DNA of 64,000 nt. Source: CAXXOK01 sp035353615. Lineage in GTDB: Bacteria; Bacillota; Clostridia; Christensenellales; Aristaeellaceae. The translations under genes and the position numbers were made by a program. Positions 43,716-52,258 of the stretch are shown here, piece after piece; position 1 is the stretch's first letter, and each line of letters begins with the position of its first letter. Under the pieces are notes generated by a model that worked only from the letters and a program-made list of their open reading frames with translations, did no database searches and was not told the origin of the DNA. The stretch is taken from the NCBI GenBank assembly GCA_035353615.1, contig DAOPZY010000007.1, positions 26,402 to 90,401 of the forward strand. The letters are read 5' to 3'.

Positions 43716-44701
43716 GGGTTGGAGCCGTCGGCGTCCTCCCCGTCCTCGTCGTCGTCCTCCTCCACGTACAGGCCGCGGTTCACCTGCGCGCCTTCGATCT
43801 TCACGTTAATGTACTTGTCAAACACGGCGTTGGTAAAGCTTGCGCCCACAAAACGGCTGAGCGCGAAACCGAGCGCGGCGTAGTAGAGCAGGCAAATCAG
43901 CACCGCCCATTGCAGGTACGGCGTAAGCACGCTGACCACGGCGGCGATCACCACCGGCAACACCGACAGCAGCTTGAACCCAAGCGTGCCCGGCAGGCGG
44001 CCAATGGTCAACAGGATGCTGTTGCGCAACACATCGCGGTATTTCAGCTGGTAGGTAACGATCAACGGATAGGTATACAGCAGGCTCATCATCCACAGCG
44101 CGCCCAGCGTCAACGTCAGCACCTGCGGAATCAGGAACAGCGCATTGGTGGAGGCGAACTCGCCGTAAAACATCCAGCACACATACACCACCATCGGGAT
44201 CAGACCCGTGATGGCGCTGGTGGCCAACGCCTGTTTCCAGTTGTCCCGCACAGCGTCCTTAAAATCACTCCAGATAAAGGCATGCTCGTCGCGCGCCCAG
44301 TTGCGGGTAATCAGGCTCAGCCCGGCGGTAAACGGCCCGGTAATCGCAAGGCAGGGGATCAGGTACAGAAGGCAGCGCAGGATAATCGCCTTCACCGCGT
44401 CCGAAAAGAGCGCCTGCTGGGTGGCAAACGCCGCGGCGGTCAACGTGCCCGCATCCACTTGGGCCTGCAAATCCACCAGCCCGGACATCACGGAATAAAA
44501 CACCATCACATGGTACGCGATCACCGCCATGGTGGGTATCCAAACCAGCATGTAAATCAGGTTCAGCCGCACCAGACCGCTGAAACGCGCGCGCAGCATT
44601 TCCCGGAACAGCTGCATTCGGGTGCTTGGCAAATCCTCCTTGGTGTAATCGCCTTTGCCGCTTTTACCGTAGAAATAATTATTCATGAACTTTCCAAACA
44701 T
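43700..44701 (-). CDS. DUF624 (YesL-like) membrane protein
   Basis: 333 residues. N-terminal MFGKFMNNYFYGKSGKGDY, then about six hydrophobic helices (TYPL..., LLSVLPVVIAAVVSVLTPYLQ near the C-terminal end), matching the DUF624/YesL family of Bacillota, often found near carbohydrate uptake genes; activity unknown. The C-terminal tail is very acidic (EEDDDEDGEDAD) and ends PTEP. The start is the ATG at 44701 behind GGAGGAAACCCG; the longer frame crosses the promoter. Two further copies of its 3' terminal sequence lie downstream. Confidence 0.85.
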   Translation of the reverse strand: MFGKFMNNYFYGKSGKGDYTKEDLPSTRMQLFREMLRARFSGLVRLNLIYMLVWIPTMAVIAYHVMVFYSVMSGLVDLQAQVDAGTLTAAAFATQQALFSDAVKAIILRCLLYLIPCLAITGPFTAGLSLITRNWARDEHAFIWSDFKDAVRDNWKQALATSAITGLIPMVVYVCWMFYGEFASTNALFLIPQVLTLTLGALWMMSLLYTYPLIVTYQLKYRDVLRNSILLTIGRLPGTLGFKLLSVLPVVIAAVVSVLTPYLQWAVLICLLYYAALGFALSRFVGASFTNAVFDKYINVKIEGAQVNRGLYVEEDDDEDGEDADGSNPPTEP

Positions 44702-44795
44702 CGGGTTTCCTCCTCTGCGCAGCCTGTCCGGCAGCGCGGGGCCGCGGCACAAGGCGCGATACGGCCCTGCAAAATACGCGCGCAACCGTCGGCTT

Positions 44796-44824
44796 ATTAT
44801 ACCACAACTATGCTGCTTTGCCAC
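44796..44824 (-). promoter_or_regulatory. Promoter of the DUF624 gene
   Basis: Minus strand: GTGGCA (44824-44819), 17 bp, perfect TATAAT (44801-44796) with extended TGG. Confidence 0.6.
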
Positions 44825-44878
44825 CACCCACGGCGGGGCGGGGCTTTCCACACCTGTAAAATTACGCGCGCCGGGCGG

Positions 44879-45766
44879 TCAGCGCCGCCGCTGGCTAATC
44901 ATCAGCCCGATCAGCGTCAGCGCCGCGCCCACGATCGCCAGCGGGTGGATGGGATCGTTCAGGATGAGCTTAGCAAAAAAGATGGTCACCGCAGGCGTCA
45001 GATAGATGTACGCGCTGGTCCGAATCGGCCCGATCAGCCGCACCGCCGTGTTCCATGTCACAAAGCAAAGCGCGCTGGCGATCAGCGCCAGAAACAGCAC
45101 GCTTATCAGCGTATTGGGGTTGAGCACATCGGCAAGCTCGATATGGTAACCCATCAGCGGCGCGAGCGGCACAATAAACAAAAGCCCGTAAAGAAAAATG
45201 CGCCGCGTCACCAGCAGGGTATTGTACCCGTACCCTTCCAGTTTGCGAATAAACACCGAGTAGAATGCCCACGAAACCGCCGCCAAAATGCAAAGCCCAT
45301 CGCCCAGCGGGTTCAGCTTCAGGCTTTGCCCGGCGAAGGATACCAGACACACGCCCGCCATGGCTACCGCAAACCCCCAGAAAAACGAGCGGCTCAGCTT
45401 GGCTTCATTTAAAAACAGCCGGCTGGCGATCGCCACAAAAAAAGGCGCGGTGGAAATAATGACGCTGCAGTTGGAGGAATAGGTGTACGTGAGCGCCAGA
45501 TTTTCGAACAGAAAATACAGCGTAACCCCGGACAGCCCCGCGCCCAGCAGATACCATTCGTGCCTGCGATCCACCAGTTTCAGCGGGCGCGGGTTTACCG
45601 CCAGCAGCACCAAAATGGCAATCGCCATGCGCAGGCTGAGCAGCTCGAGCGGGGAAAGCGTGCGAAGCGCCACTGTGGACGCGATAAACGTGGCGCCCCA
45701 CACCAGAATGGTGCCAAACGCCAGCGCGTGCCCGCGCCCCGCGTCCGATAAGCTTTGCCTTTCCAT
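44879..45766 (-). CDS. EamA-family (DMT) transporter
   Basis: 295 residues with ten hydrophobic helices in two five-helix EamA repeats: repeat 1 starts AFGTILVWGATFIAS, and repeat 2 contains LAAVSWAFYSVFIRKLEG. A short basic C-terminus (SQRRR) follows. Family members export amino acids, purines or metabolites; substrate unknown here. The ATG at 45766 gives the standard length. An upstream in-frame ATG at 45796 would be at the transcription start predicted from the promoter, so it is not used. The ribosome site AAAGGGG is about 12 bases upstream, a bit far. Confidence 0.9.
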   Translation of the reverse strand: MERQSLSDAGRGHALAFGTILVWGATFIASTVALRTLSPLELLSLRMAIAILVLLAVNPRPLKLVDRRHEWYLLGAGLSGVTLYFLFENLALTYTYSSNCSVIISTAPFFVAIASRLFLNEAKLSRSFFWGFAVAMAGVCLVSFAGQSLKLNPLGDGLCILAAVSWAFYSVFIRKLEGYGYNTLLVTRRIFLYGLLFIVPLAPLMGYHIELADVLNPNTLISVLFLALIASALCFVTWNTAVRLIGPIRTSAYIYLTPAVTIFFAKLILNDPIHPLAIVGAALTLIGLMISQRRR

Positions 45767-45804
45767 GCCGGCCAACACCCCTTTCCCGCTGCGCATATGC
45801 AAGG

Positions 45805-45833
45805 ATGATACCACGCCCCGGGAGGTTGCGCAA
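45805..45833 (-). promoter_or_regulatory. Promoter of the EamA transporter gene
   Basis: Minus strand: TTGCGC (45833-45828), 17 bp, TATCAT (45810-45805), with TGG before the -10. Confidence 0.55.
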
Positions 45834-45898
45834 GCGAAACGTCACGCGGGCAAAGCCCCACGCCGTCGGTTCAGGCCGCCCTGAGGCCCGGCGTGCCC

Positions 45899-46798
45899 CT
45901 AATCCAGCTCAACCGAATCGGAAACGTAGCAGTCAAACCCCTTCTGCCGGCAGTACGCCTGGATTTCAGCAATCAGCTTCGCATTTTTGGTGTATTCCAG
46001 CAGGTATACCTTCCCGCCCAACGCGGCGACCCGCTCCACATAGGCGGTAAAATACGCGTGATCCTCCTTGCCGGCGCGGGAAAACGTGCCTTTGTCAAAG
46101 TGGATCGCGCTGAAAACCGTTTCCTGATTCACCCCCGTCATGATATCCGCAATGCCGCCGTACCGGCGGGCATATTCATCCACATACACGTCGCCGCCGT
46201 TGATAATCACGGCTTTTCCGGTGTCCACAAGAGCGCGGAGCACCGCCGACAGGCCGTTAAAAACAGCCTCCGTGGGGTACAGGGCATACACGTCGCAATT
46301 GTCAATGAAAAAGCCGTCCACTCCGAGTTCCAGATCCGTTTTGGCCAGCGTGTCCGTCAGGAAGGTCTGCCATGCCACGCTGGACACATCCATCCACCGC
46401 TCCTCCTCCCAGTGCTCGTAGGGGGCGAGCGTGTCGTTCACAAACCGGTCGTAATACGGGCGAAAGCTTTCCAGCGAGCCTACATTCAGGTAGGTGAACA
46501 CCGTATGCCCCGCGCGGTGCAGGGCAGCAATATCCTTCGCGGTAAAATAGGCCGCGTCGATCACCACAGTTTGGTAGGGGGCGAAGCGTTCCGCCTGCGA
46601 CGCGTCGCAGCTTAAAAACACGCCGTAGGCATGGGCAAACGAGGCAGGCGCGGGGGTACCGGCCGGCATAACCGTCGCGGCGGGCGCAGCCGCAGCGGCG
46701 GGCAATGCGCTCGCGGCCCGCGCCCCCGGCGCGCACCCCGCAAACCATAACAGGCAGAGAAGCGCCGCCAACCAACGCGTCAACCGGTATGGATTCAT
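45899..46798 (-). CDS. Lipoprotein with GH114-like TIM barrel (endo-alpha-1,4-polygalactosaminidase-like)
   Basis: 299 residues. Signal segment LTRWLAALLCLLWFAGC places the lipidated Cys at 22, so it is surface-anchored; an Ala/Pro/Thr linker follows. The domain has the features of GH114 and related barrels: VVIDAAYFTAKDIAALH, TVFTYLNVGSLESF, GVDGFFIDNCDVY with acidic residues at the barrel end, and VIINGGDVYVDEY. Such enzymes cut galactosamine-containing polymers, but substrate cannot be read from sequence. The ATG at 46798 is behind GGAGGGAAAGG; the longer frame runs into tandem repeats and is not real. Confidence 0.75.
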   Translation of the reverse strand: MNPYRLTRWLAALLCLLWFAGCAPGARAASALPAAAAAPAATVMPAGTPAPASFAHAYGVFLSCDASQAERFAPYQTVVIDAAYFTAKDIAALHRAGHTVFTYLNVGSLESFRPYYDRFVNDTLAPYEHWEEERWMDVSSVAWQTFLTDTLAKTDLELGVDGFFIDNCDVYALYPTEAVFNGLSAVLRALVDTGKAVIINGGDVYVDEYARRYGGIADIMTGVNQETVFSAIHFDKGTFSRAGKEDHAYFTAYVERVAALGGKVYLLEYTKNAKLIAEIQAYCRQKGFDCYVSDSVELD

Positions 46799-46872
46799 AC
46801 GCCTTTCCCTCCTGCCAATTAGGCTTTCTCGCAAGTGAACCGCCAAGCGGGTTTGCGGCCATGAAATAAACA

Positions 46873-47080
46873 GTTTGCGCTTCCCGCACCCAAGCGCGGC
46901 TATGCGCGCTACCCCGCGCCTGATAACCCCCGGGCCGGTTACAGCTGTGGACTGCGCGGTTTGCGCTTCCCGCGCCCAAACGCGGTTATGCGCGCTACCC
47001 CGCGCCTGATAACCCCCGGGCCGGTTTACGGCTTTGGGCTGCGCAAGTTGAGCCTCCCGCACCCAAGCGCGGCCACTTTG
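46873..47080. repeat. 86 bp tandem duplication with a partial third copy
   Basis: The stretch beginning GTTTGCGCTTCCCGC at 46873 recurs at 46959, 86 bp later, with few differences (both contain TATGCGCGCTACCCCGCGCC and CCCCCGGGCCGG). A third, decayed start lies at about 47045 (GCCTCCCGCACCCAAGCGCG). It fills the gap upstream of the GH114-like gene. Confidence 0.88.
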
Positions 47081-47159
47081 CGGCGTGCCCCCCGCTCCAC
47101 GGGCTTTCATACCGCCACGCGGTTTAACCCATCCCCTTGGATCAACGCCGAGCGCCCAA

Positions 47160-47195
47160 GGCGCAACCGGCGCAACCGGCGCAACCGGCGCAAGC
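47160..47195. repeat. 9 bp tandem repeat, four copies
   Basis: GGCGCAACC three times exactly, then GGCGCAAGC. It is non-coding by position. The open frames it creates are Arg/Asn-rich on one strand and Val/Ala/Pro-rich on the other, which are repeat artefacts. Confidence 0.9.
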
Positions 47196-47236
47196 TGAGC
47201 AAGCCACGCCGAAAAACCCGACGGCGAGCCATAGCA

Positions 47237-47270
47237 AACGCCCGCCTGAACCAACCGGCAGGCGGGCGTT
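47237..47270. terminator. Hairpin downstream of pgsA
   Basis: Perfect 12 bp stem AACGCCCGCCTG (47237-47248) and CAGGCGGGCGTT (47259-47270), 10-base loop. Reading out of pgsA on the minus strand it is followed only by TTTGC, so termination strength is uncertain. Confidence 0.55.
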
Positions 47271-47320
47271 AAACGGAAACGGTTGAGGCATGCCGGAGCC
47301 CCGGCCGGCCCGGCGCCGGT

Positions 47321-47923
47321 TCAGGGGTTCGCCCCCGAACGGTTGAGCTTGCGGATGGAATCCGCCACATAAAACCCCAATGCGCACAGCGTGCACACGA
47401 CCGCCGTCCACAGCAGGATCAGGTCGGGCGTCATGGGCCAGCCGCTAAACCGAGCCGCCAGCCAATCATGGAAGAACGTGGCCGTAAGCCCGGCGATAAA
47501 CAGGCAGTGCGCCGCTTTTCCAATAAAGTAGGAATACACCACAATGTTGCGCCTGAGCATCAGCAGCCCGCCCAGCATCAACAAAAACTCCTTGCCCAGC
47601 AAAATGCACACCGCCGCCCACGGAACCACCGGCGGGATGGCGGCGTTGCCAATCGCCATGGAAAACATCACGGTCAGGATCATCAGCTTATCGGCCAGAG
47701 GATCCAGCAGCTTGCCAAGATTGGTGATCTGGTGGTACATCCGGGCAATCAGCCCATCCAGCAAATCGGTAAGCGAAGCGGCTAAGAAGATGATCAGCGC
47801 CGGATATTTCATCCCGTTGGAAAACAGGATCAGGTACAAAGGGATCATCAGCATGCGTATGAGCGTTAACGTGTTTGGCACGTTGAAGTTCTGCTTGAAG
47901 TATTCTTTCAGGGTGACCCTCAT
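47321..47923 (-). CDS. pgsA: CDP-alcohol phosphatidyltransferase, PgsA-type
   Basis: 200 residues, four to five membrane helices. The CDP-alcohol motif is complete: DGLIAR, then LGKLLDPLAD, giving D-G-x2-A-R-x8-G-x3-D-x3-D. The N-terminal NVPNTLTLIRMLMIPLYL is typical of PgsA, which makes phosphatidylglycerophosphate from CDP-diacylglycerol and glycerol-3-phosphate at the membrane. Start: the ATG at 47923 (AGGAGG nine bases upstream); the TTG immediately before it is also possible and would add one residue. It has its own promoter, 258 bp from rseP. Confidence 0.88.
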   Translation of the reverse strand: MRVTLKEYFKQNFNVPNTLTLIRMLMIPLYLILFSNGMKYPALIIFLAASLTDLLDGLIARMYHQITNLGKLLDPLADKLMILTVMFSMAIGNAAIPPVVPWAAVCILLGKEFLLMLGGLLMLRRNIVVYSYFIGKAAHCLFIAGLTATFFHDWLAARFSGWPMTPDLILLWTAVVCTLCALGFYVADSIRKLNRSGANP

Positions 47924-47985
47924 CAACCCTTTCCTCCTCGCGTAAACGCCACCGTCAATAACGGTTCATTCAGTTTCGTAGCATG

Positions 47986-48015
47986 ATTATACCATGCGCC
48001 GGCCACGGCCCGCAA
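47986..48015 (-). promoter_or_regulatory. Promoter of pgsA
   Basis: Minus strand: TTGCGG (48015-48010), 18 bp, perfect TATAAT (47991-47986) with extended TGG. Confidence 0.6.
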
Positions 48016-48184
48016 CTGCCATCCTGACCGTTTTGTGCAACATGCGCCCGTCGGCGCGCCGTTGCCCGGCGGGCCGGGCGCAACACAGCGGCGCGGGCTG
48101 GCCGTTCAGCTCGGGGCGGGCTGGCCCCAGCCTTCCGCTCTCCGTCCGCCGCGCGCGCGGTTCAACGCGATTTGATACCACGCG

Positions 48185-49237
48185 TTAACCGGTGATGATG
48201 CGCCCCACGTCCCGGAAGGTGAAAAAGATCATCAACCCCAGCAGCAAGGCATACCCAACCAGATGAACCGTGTTTTCAATTTTGCGGTTGATCGGCTTGC
48301 GGCGGATCGCTTCCAGCAGCATAAACACCAGCCGACTGCCGTCCAGCCCGGGGATGGGCAGCAGGTTCACTAAGCCAAGGTTGATGCTGATAATCACCGC
48401 GAGGTTCAGGAATATCTCAAACCCGCCCTGTTGCGTTTGCTGCGCCACCATCTGCACCACGCCCACGGGGCCGGCGGCGTCGTTCGCGCCCTCGCCGGTG
48501 GTCACAAGCTTACCGAGCGAATCCAGAATCACGGTGGACGCATACACACAGCTGTTCCACGCGGCCGGGATCACCTCGCCCGCCTGCAAGCGCGCGTATG
48601 CCTGAATGCCAATGCCGATCCGGTTGCGCTGGGCGGATTCATCATACACCGGGGTAACAGTCAGGTTCAGGCTTTGACCGTCGCGCGTTACCGTAAGCGT
48701 CACGCTTTGCCCGGCGGGCGCGGCCGAGATGGCCTCGGTCAGCCCGTTCGCGTCGCCAATGCCGATCGATTGACCGTTCACGGCGGTCAGCACGTCGCCG
48801 GGCTGCAAACCCGCCTCCGCCGCCGGCATGTTTACCTCCACGTTATCCACAAAGGGTTGCGCCACGGTGTAGCCGTATCCGGCCATCAGGCACAGCGCGA
48901 CCGCGAAGGCAAGCACAAAGTTCATCAGCGGGCCGCAAAACACCGTGAGCATCCGCTTCCAAACAGCCGCCTTGTCAAACGCGCGGGGATCGTCCGCGTT
49001 GCCCTGATCGGTTTCATCGCCGTAAAACATGCAGTAGCCGCCCAGCGGAAAGGGGCGCACGGTAAACAGCGTTTCATGCTTTTTGCTTTTCCACTGCACA
49101 AGCTTGGGGCCAAAGCCGATGGAATACTCCTTCACGGCGATGCCGGTCAGGCGCGCGGCCACAAAATGGCCAAACTCATGCACCGTAATCAGCACGCCCA
49201 AGAGCACAATCGCCAGCAAAACATACAGGATGGTCAT
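48185..49237 (-). CDS. rseP: Site-2 intramembrane zinc metalloprotease RseP
   Basis: 350 residues. Zinc site HEFGH (His20, Glu21, His24) lies in the first membrane helix. The PDZ domain around AGLQPGDVLTAVNGQSI sits between helices. The second conserved motif LLPIPGLDGSRL contributes the third ligand (Asp). RseP cleaves anti-sigma factors and remnant signal peptides within the membrane. The ATG at 49237 has GGAGGGATTGCGG upstream. dxr lies 110 bp upstream on the same strand, the widespread dxr-rseP order; cdsA and uppS are not seen upstream of dxr. Confidence 0.95.
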   Translation of the reverse strand: MTILYVLLAIVLLGVLITVHEFGHFVAARLTGIAVKEYSIGFGPKLVQWKSKKHETLFTVRPFPLGGYCMFYGDETDQGNADDPRAFDKAAVWKRMLTVFCGPLMNFVLAFAVALCLMAGYGYTVAQPFVDNVEVNMPAAEAGLQPGDVLTAVNGQSIGIGDANGLTEAISAAPAGQSVTLTVTRDGQSLNLTVTPVYDESAQRNRIGIGIQAYARLQAGEVIPAAWNSCVYASTVILDSLGKLVTTGEGANDAAGPVGVVQMVAQQTQQGGFEIFLNLAVIISINLGLVNLLPIPGLDGSRLVFMLLEAIRRKPINRKIENTVHLVGYALLLGLMIFFTFRDVGRIITG

Positions 49238-49347
49238 CCGCAATCCCTCCATGCGGCAAAATACGCCGCGTCGGTTTTGAAAACTCGGCTTCCGGGGCGC
49301 GCGCACGGGCCGTCCCACCGCCATGCGCCCGTTGTCACTTCAAAAAC

Positions 49348-50517
49348 TCAGGTCAGCAGCGCGCGGGCAACTTCCCTTGCGCGGCGGTCTGCCTCCAGCA
49401 CCTGCCCAAGCGTGCCGGCGGGGAGGTTGCCCACCCGTTGCAGCGTTTCCTCCACCACGGCGTAGATCCGGCCCACCGTCACGGGCGACGGGCCGTGATC
49501 CCGTAAGAACGCGCCAACCGCTTCCTCATTGGCCGCGTTGAGCATGCAGCAGGCCGCGCCGCCCGCCGCGAGGCATTCATACGCCAGCCGCAGCGAGGGA
49601 AAACGCACCGGATCGGGGCGTTCAAACGTAAGCTCCTTCAGGGTAAAAAAGTCCAGCTTCGGGCCGCCCGTCGGCAAGCGGTCCGGGTAGGCCATCGCGT
49701 ACAGGATGGGCAGGCGCATGTCCGGCGTGCCGAGCTGCGCCAGCACGGCCCCGTCCGCAAAACCGACCGCGCTGTGCACCACGCTTTGCGGGTGAATCAG
49801 CACCTGAATCTGCGATGGTTCCACGTGAAACAGATAACGCGCCTCGATCACTTCCAGCGCTTTGTTAAACAGCGTTGCGCAGTCCACGGTGATCTTTTGC
49901 CCCATGGTCCACGTTGGGTGCCGGAGCGCCTGCTCCCGGGTGGCGCGGTCAATTTCCGCCTTGCCCAAAGTGCGGAAAGGCCCGCCCGAGCAGGTGAGGT
50001 AGAGGGTTTCCATGGGGTTTGAGCCTGCGCCCTGCAAGCACTGAAAAACGGCGCTGTGCTCGCTGTCCACCGGCAGCAGGGTGTGTTCGCCCGCCCGCGC
50101 CGCCGCGTCCGTCACCAACTGGCCGCCCGCGACCAGCGCTTCTTTGTTGGCAAGCAGCACCCGCTTTTTTTGCGCCAGCGCGGCCAGCACGCTTTCCAGC
50201 CCCGCCATACCCACCACGGCCACAAGCACATCCTGCGCCTCGGAAAGCGCGGCCGCCTCCAAAAGCGCGGCCCGGCCGAACGACCAGCGGCAAAAGCGCA
50301 AATCCTCCGGCACATCCGCCATGGTAAACCGCCCGTCCGTGAGCGCCGCAAACGCGGGCCGAAACGCCCGCACCTGCTCAAAAAGCTTTTCCCGGTTTCC
50401 GTGCGCGGTTAACGCGACCACCTCAAAGCGCTCCGCATGGCGCGCGGCCACGTCCAGCGCCTGTGTGCCGATGCTGCCAGTACTGCCAAGCACGGCTAAA
50501 CGGCGTTTGATCTCCAT
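49348..50517 (-). CDS. dxr: 1-deoxy-D-xylulose-5-phosphate reductoisomerase
   Basis: 389 residues. NADPH-dependent enzyme that makes MEP, the committed step of non-mevalonate isoprenoid synthesis. Visible: GSTGSIGTQALDV nucleotide-binding loop, NKEALV, the metal-site PVDSEHSA, and HPTWTMGQKITVDCATLFNKALE. Ends RALLT. The ATG at 50517 gives the family N-terminus (MEIKRRLAVLG); a weak AGGATT precedes it. A strong promoter lies about 140 bp upstream, giving a long leader. Likely operon dxr-rseP. Confidence 0.96.
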   Translation of the reverse strand: MEIKRRLAVLGSTGSIGTQALDVAARHAERFEVVALTAHGNREKLFEQVRAFRPAFAALTDGRFTMADVPEDLRFCRWSFGRAALLEAAALSEAQDVLVAVVGMAGLESVLAALAQKKRVLLANKEALVAGGQLVTDAAARAGEHTLLPVDSEHSAVFQCLQGAGSNPMETLYLTCSGGPFRTLGKAEIDRATREQALRHPTWTMGQKITVDCATLFNKALEVIEARYLFHVEPSQIQVLIHPQSVVHSAVGFADGAVLAQLGTPDMRLPILYAMAYPDRLPTGGPKLDFFTLKELTFERPDPVRFPSLRLAYECLAAGGAACCMLNAANEEAVGAFLRDHGPSPVTVGRIYAVVEETLQRVGNLPAGTLGQVLEADRRAREVARALLT

Positions 50518-50655
50518 ATCCAAATCCTGTTCTCTCTGCCGCGCGCTTTGGCGGCGGCAAAGGCATTTGCTGATTCCTTGGGCCAGCGTCTGACCGGCCT
50601 GCGCGGGCCGCGCCGTCAATGCGGTGAAACGCCTTGCGCAACGCTGCCAAACCCT

Positions 50656-50684
50656 ATTGTAGCGGTCGCGCGGCAGGTTGTCAA
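50656..50684 (-). promoter_or_regulatory. Strong promoter of dxr-rseP
   Basis: Minus strand: TTGACA (50684-50679), 17 bp, TACAAT (50661-50656). Confidence 0.78.
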
Positions 50685-51015
50685 ATGATCCGGAAACACA
50701 TGCGTTAACAGCTTCCCATCCAGATGATCATGAGACGCGCGCGGTAAGCGTCTTCCCGGCAGGCGCGGGCCACAGGGGGCAAGCCTGCGGCATACGGAGC
50801 CGATACCCAGCGCCCAAAACCCGCCCGCGCCTTCGCCGCCCGCTCCGGTATGCGCCTCTGCCCCCATTGACCATCAGGAGCAACAGGCCGCAAGGCGATT
50901 CCCGCCCGCGCCATCAAACGCTCCTATATCATCCAACACTGAGTAGGCGGCGACGCATCCCCTCCGCCGGGGAAAAGACCGAATTGTACTTTTACGCGGC
51001 AAGCGCCCGGTTCCG
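50685..51015. other. Gap between divergent dxr and M42 promoters
   Basis: No gene, hairpin with T-run, or copy of the dispersed element was recognised here. Confidence 0.6.
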
Positions 51016-51044
51016 TTGCGCGCGCGCGGGTTGGCGAGTATAAT
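51016..51044 (+). promoter_or_regulatory. Promoter of the M42 peptidase genes
   Basis: TTGCGC (51016-51021), 17 bp, perfect TATAAT (51039-51044). It lies 135 bp before the first M42 start. Confidence 0.65.
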
Positions 51045-51178
51045 AAAACTGTTGTCGCCCGCGCGGCCTACGCGCCACAGTGAAATCCGCATGCCCCGCA
51101 AAGCGCGCCCATCGCAACCGCGCTGCCTCGGCGCGCCGCCCCCGGCAACCCCTACCGTTAAAGAAAGGCGGTACCTGC

Positions 51179-52258
51179 ATGGATATCCTTACCTATCTGC
51201 AAGGGGCAAGCACGCAGTTCGGCCCCAGCGGGCACGAGTACGAAACAGCCCAATGGCTGAAAACCCGCTTTGAACCCCTGTGCGACAGCGTGGTGATCGA
51301 TCCGCTGTTTAACGTGCTGGCAACCCTGAACCCAACCGTCAAACCCGCGCGGGGCGGTCGCGCCCCCAAAATTCTGATGTGCGCCCATATGGACGAAATT
51401 GCCCTCATGGTCACCGACATCCTCAAGGACGGTTCGCTTCGCATGGGCAATGTTGGCGGGGTGGATCCGCGCATCCTCCCAGCCGCGACCGTCACCGTGC
51501 ATTGTCGCCCGGACAGCGGCAAGCCCCAGAACCTGACGGGCGTGATCGGCGCCAAGGCCCCTCATCTGCTGACCGATGAAGAACGCAAGCAAAACTACAG
51601 GCGGGACGATCTGTACATCGACCTTGGCTTGCCGGTTGAACGGGTGCGTAAGCTGGTGCACATCGGCGATCTGGTTACCCTGAACGGCCCGGCCATCGGG
51701 CTGCTGAACGGCCTCGCCGCCGGAAAAACCATGGACGACCGCGCCTGCGTCGGCGTGATGCTGGAAGCCGCCGAACGGCTGCAACACCTGAGCCACGCTG
51801 CGGAGATTGTCTTTGCCTGCACCACGCAGGAGGAGGTTGGCTCCCGGGGCGCGAAGGTCGCGGCCCACACCGTAAACCCGGATTTGGCCATTGTGATGGA
51901 TGTTAGCCACGCGCCCATTCCAGCCAGCCGCCCGGACACCACCGTGCCGCTGGACGCGCCCGCCGCCACCTACGGCCCCTTCATTCAATACCGCCTGCTG
52001 GAACGTTTGCAGGAAACCGCAAGCCTCAACGGCATCAAGCTGAATACCGAGCCGGCCGAACGCTCCACCGGCACCGATACCGACAATGTGCAGATCGCGC
52101 GCGAAGGCATCCCCTGCGTGCTGATTGATTTGCCGCTCAAGTATATGCACACCACCGTTGAGCTTTTGGACACCAACGTAATCCGCGAGTGCGGGCGGCT
52201 TTGCGCCCAGTTCGCCGCCGGAATTGATGAAGGGTGGGACGATTCGCTATGGATTTGA
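51179..52258 (+). CDS. M42-family metallo-aminopeptidase, paralogue 1
   Basis: 359 residues. The two-metal ligands and catalytic pair are all present: His70 in CAHMDEIAL, Asp in MDDRACVG, Glu-Glu in TTQEEVGSRG, Asp in IVMDVSH, His in KYMHTTVE. M42 (FrvX/YsdC/TET) enzymes assemble into hollow 12-subunit particles that trim peptides in the cytosol. The start is the ATG at 51179 behind AAAGGCGG; a longer frame lacks conservation. The stop overlaps the next start by 10 bp. It is the most divergent of the three paralogues here, with an extra loop near residues 118-140 containing ADEERKQN-like sequence. Confidence 0.9.
   Translation: MDILTYLQGASTQFGPSGHEYETAQWLKTRFEPLCDSVVIDPLFNVLATLNPTVKPARGGRAPKILMCAHMDEIALMVTDILKDGSLRMGNVGGVDPRILPAATVTVHCRPDSGKPQNLTGVIGAKAPHLLTDEERKQNYRRDDLYIDLGLPVERVRKLVHIGDLVTLNGPAIGLLNGLAAGKTMDDRACVGVMLEAAERLQHLSHAAEIVFACTTQEEVGSRGAKVAAHTVNPDLAIVMDVSHAPIPASRPDTTVPLDAPAATYGPFIQYRLLERLQETASLNGIKLNTEPAERSTGTDTDNVQIAREGIPCVLIDLPLKYMHTTVELLDTNVIRECGRLCAQFAAGIDEGWDDSLWI

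Noticed and set aside
43526..45412. 628-codon open frame on the plus strand
   Set aside because: Antisense to the DUF624 and EamA genes and rich in His/Gln/Arg, as antisense frames here are; no ribosome site.
46961..47272. Arg-rich open frame (RNRRNRR pattern)
   Set aside because: Produced by the 9 bp repeat at 47160-47195 and the 86 bp duplication, not by a gene.
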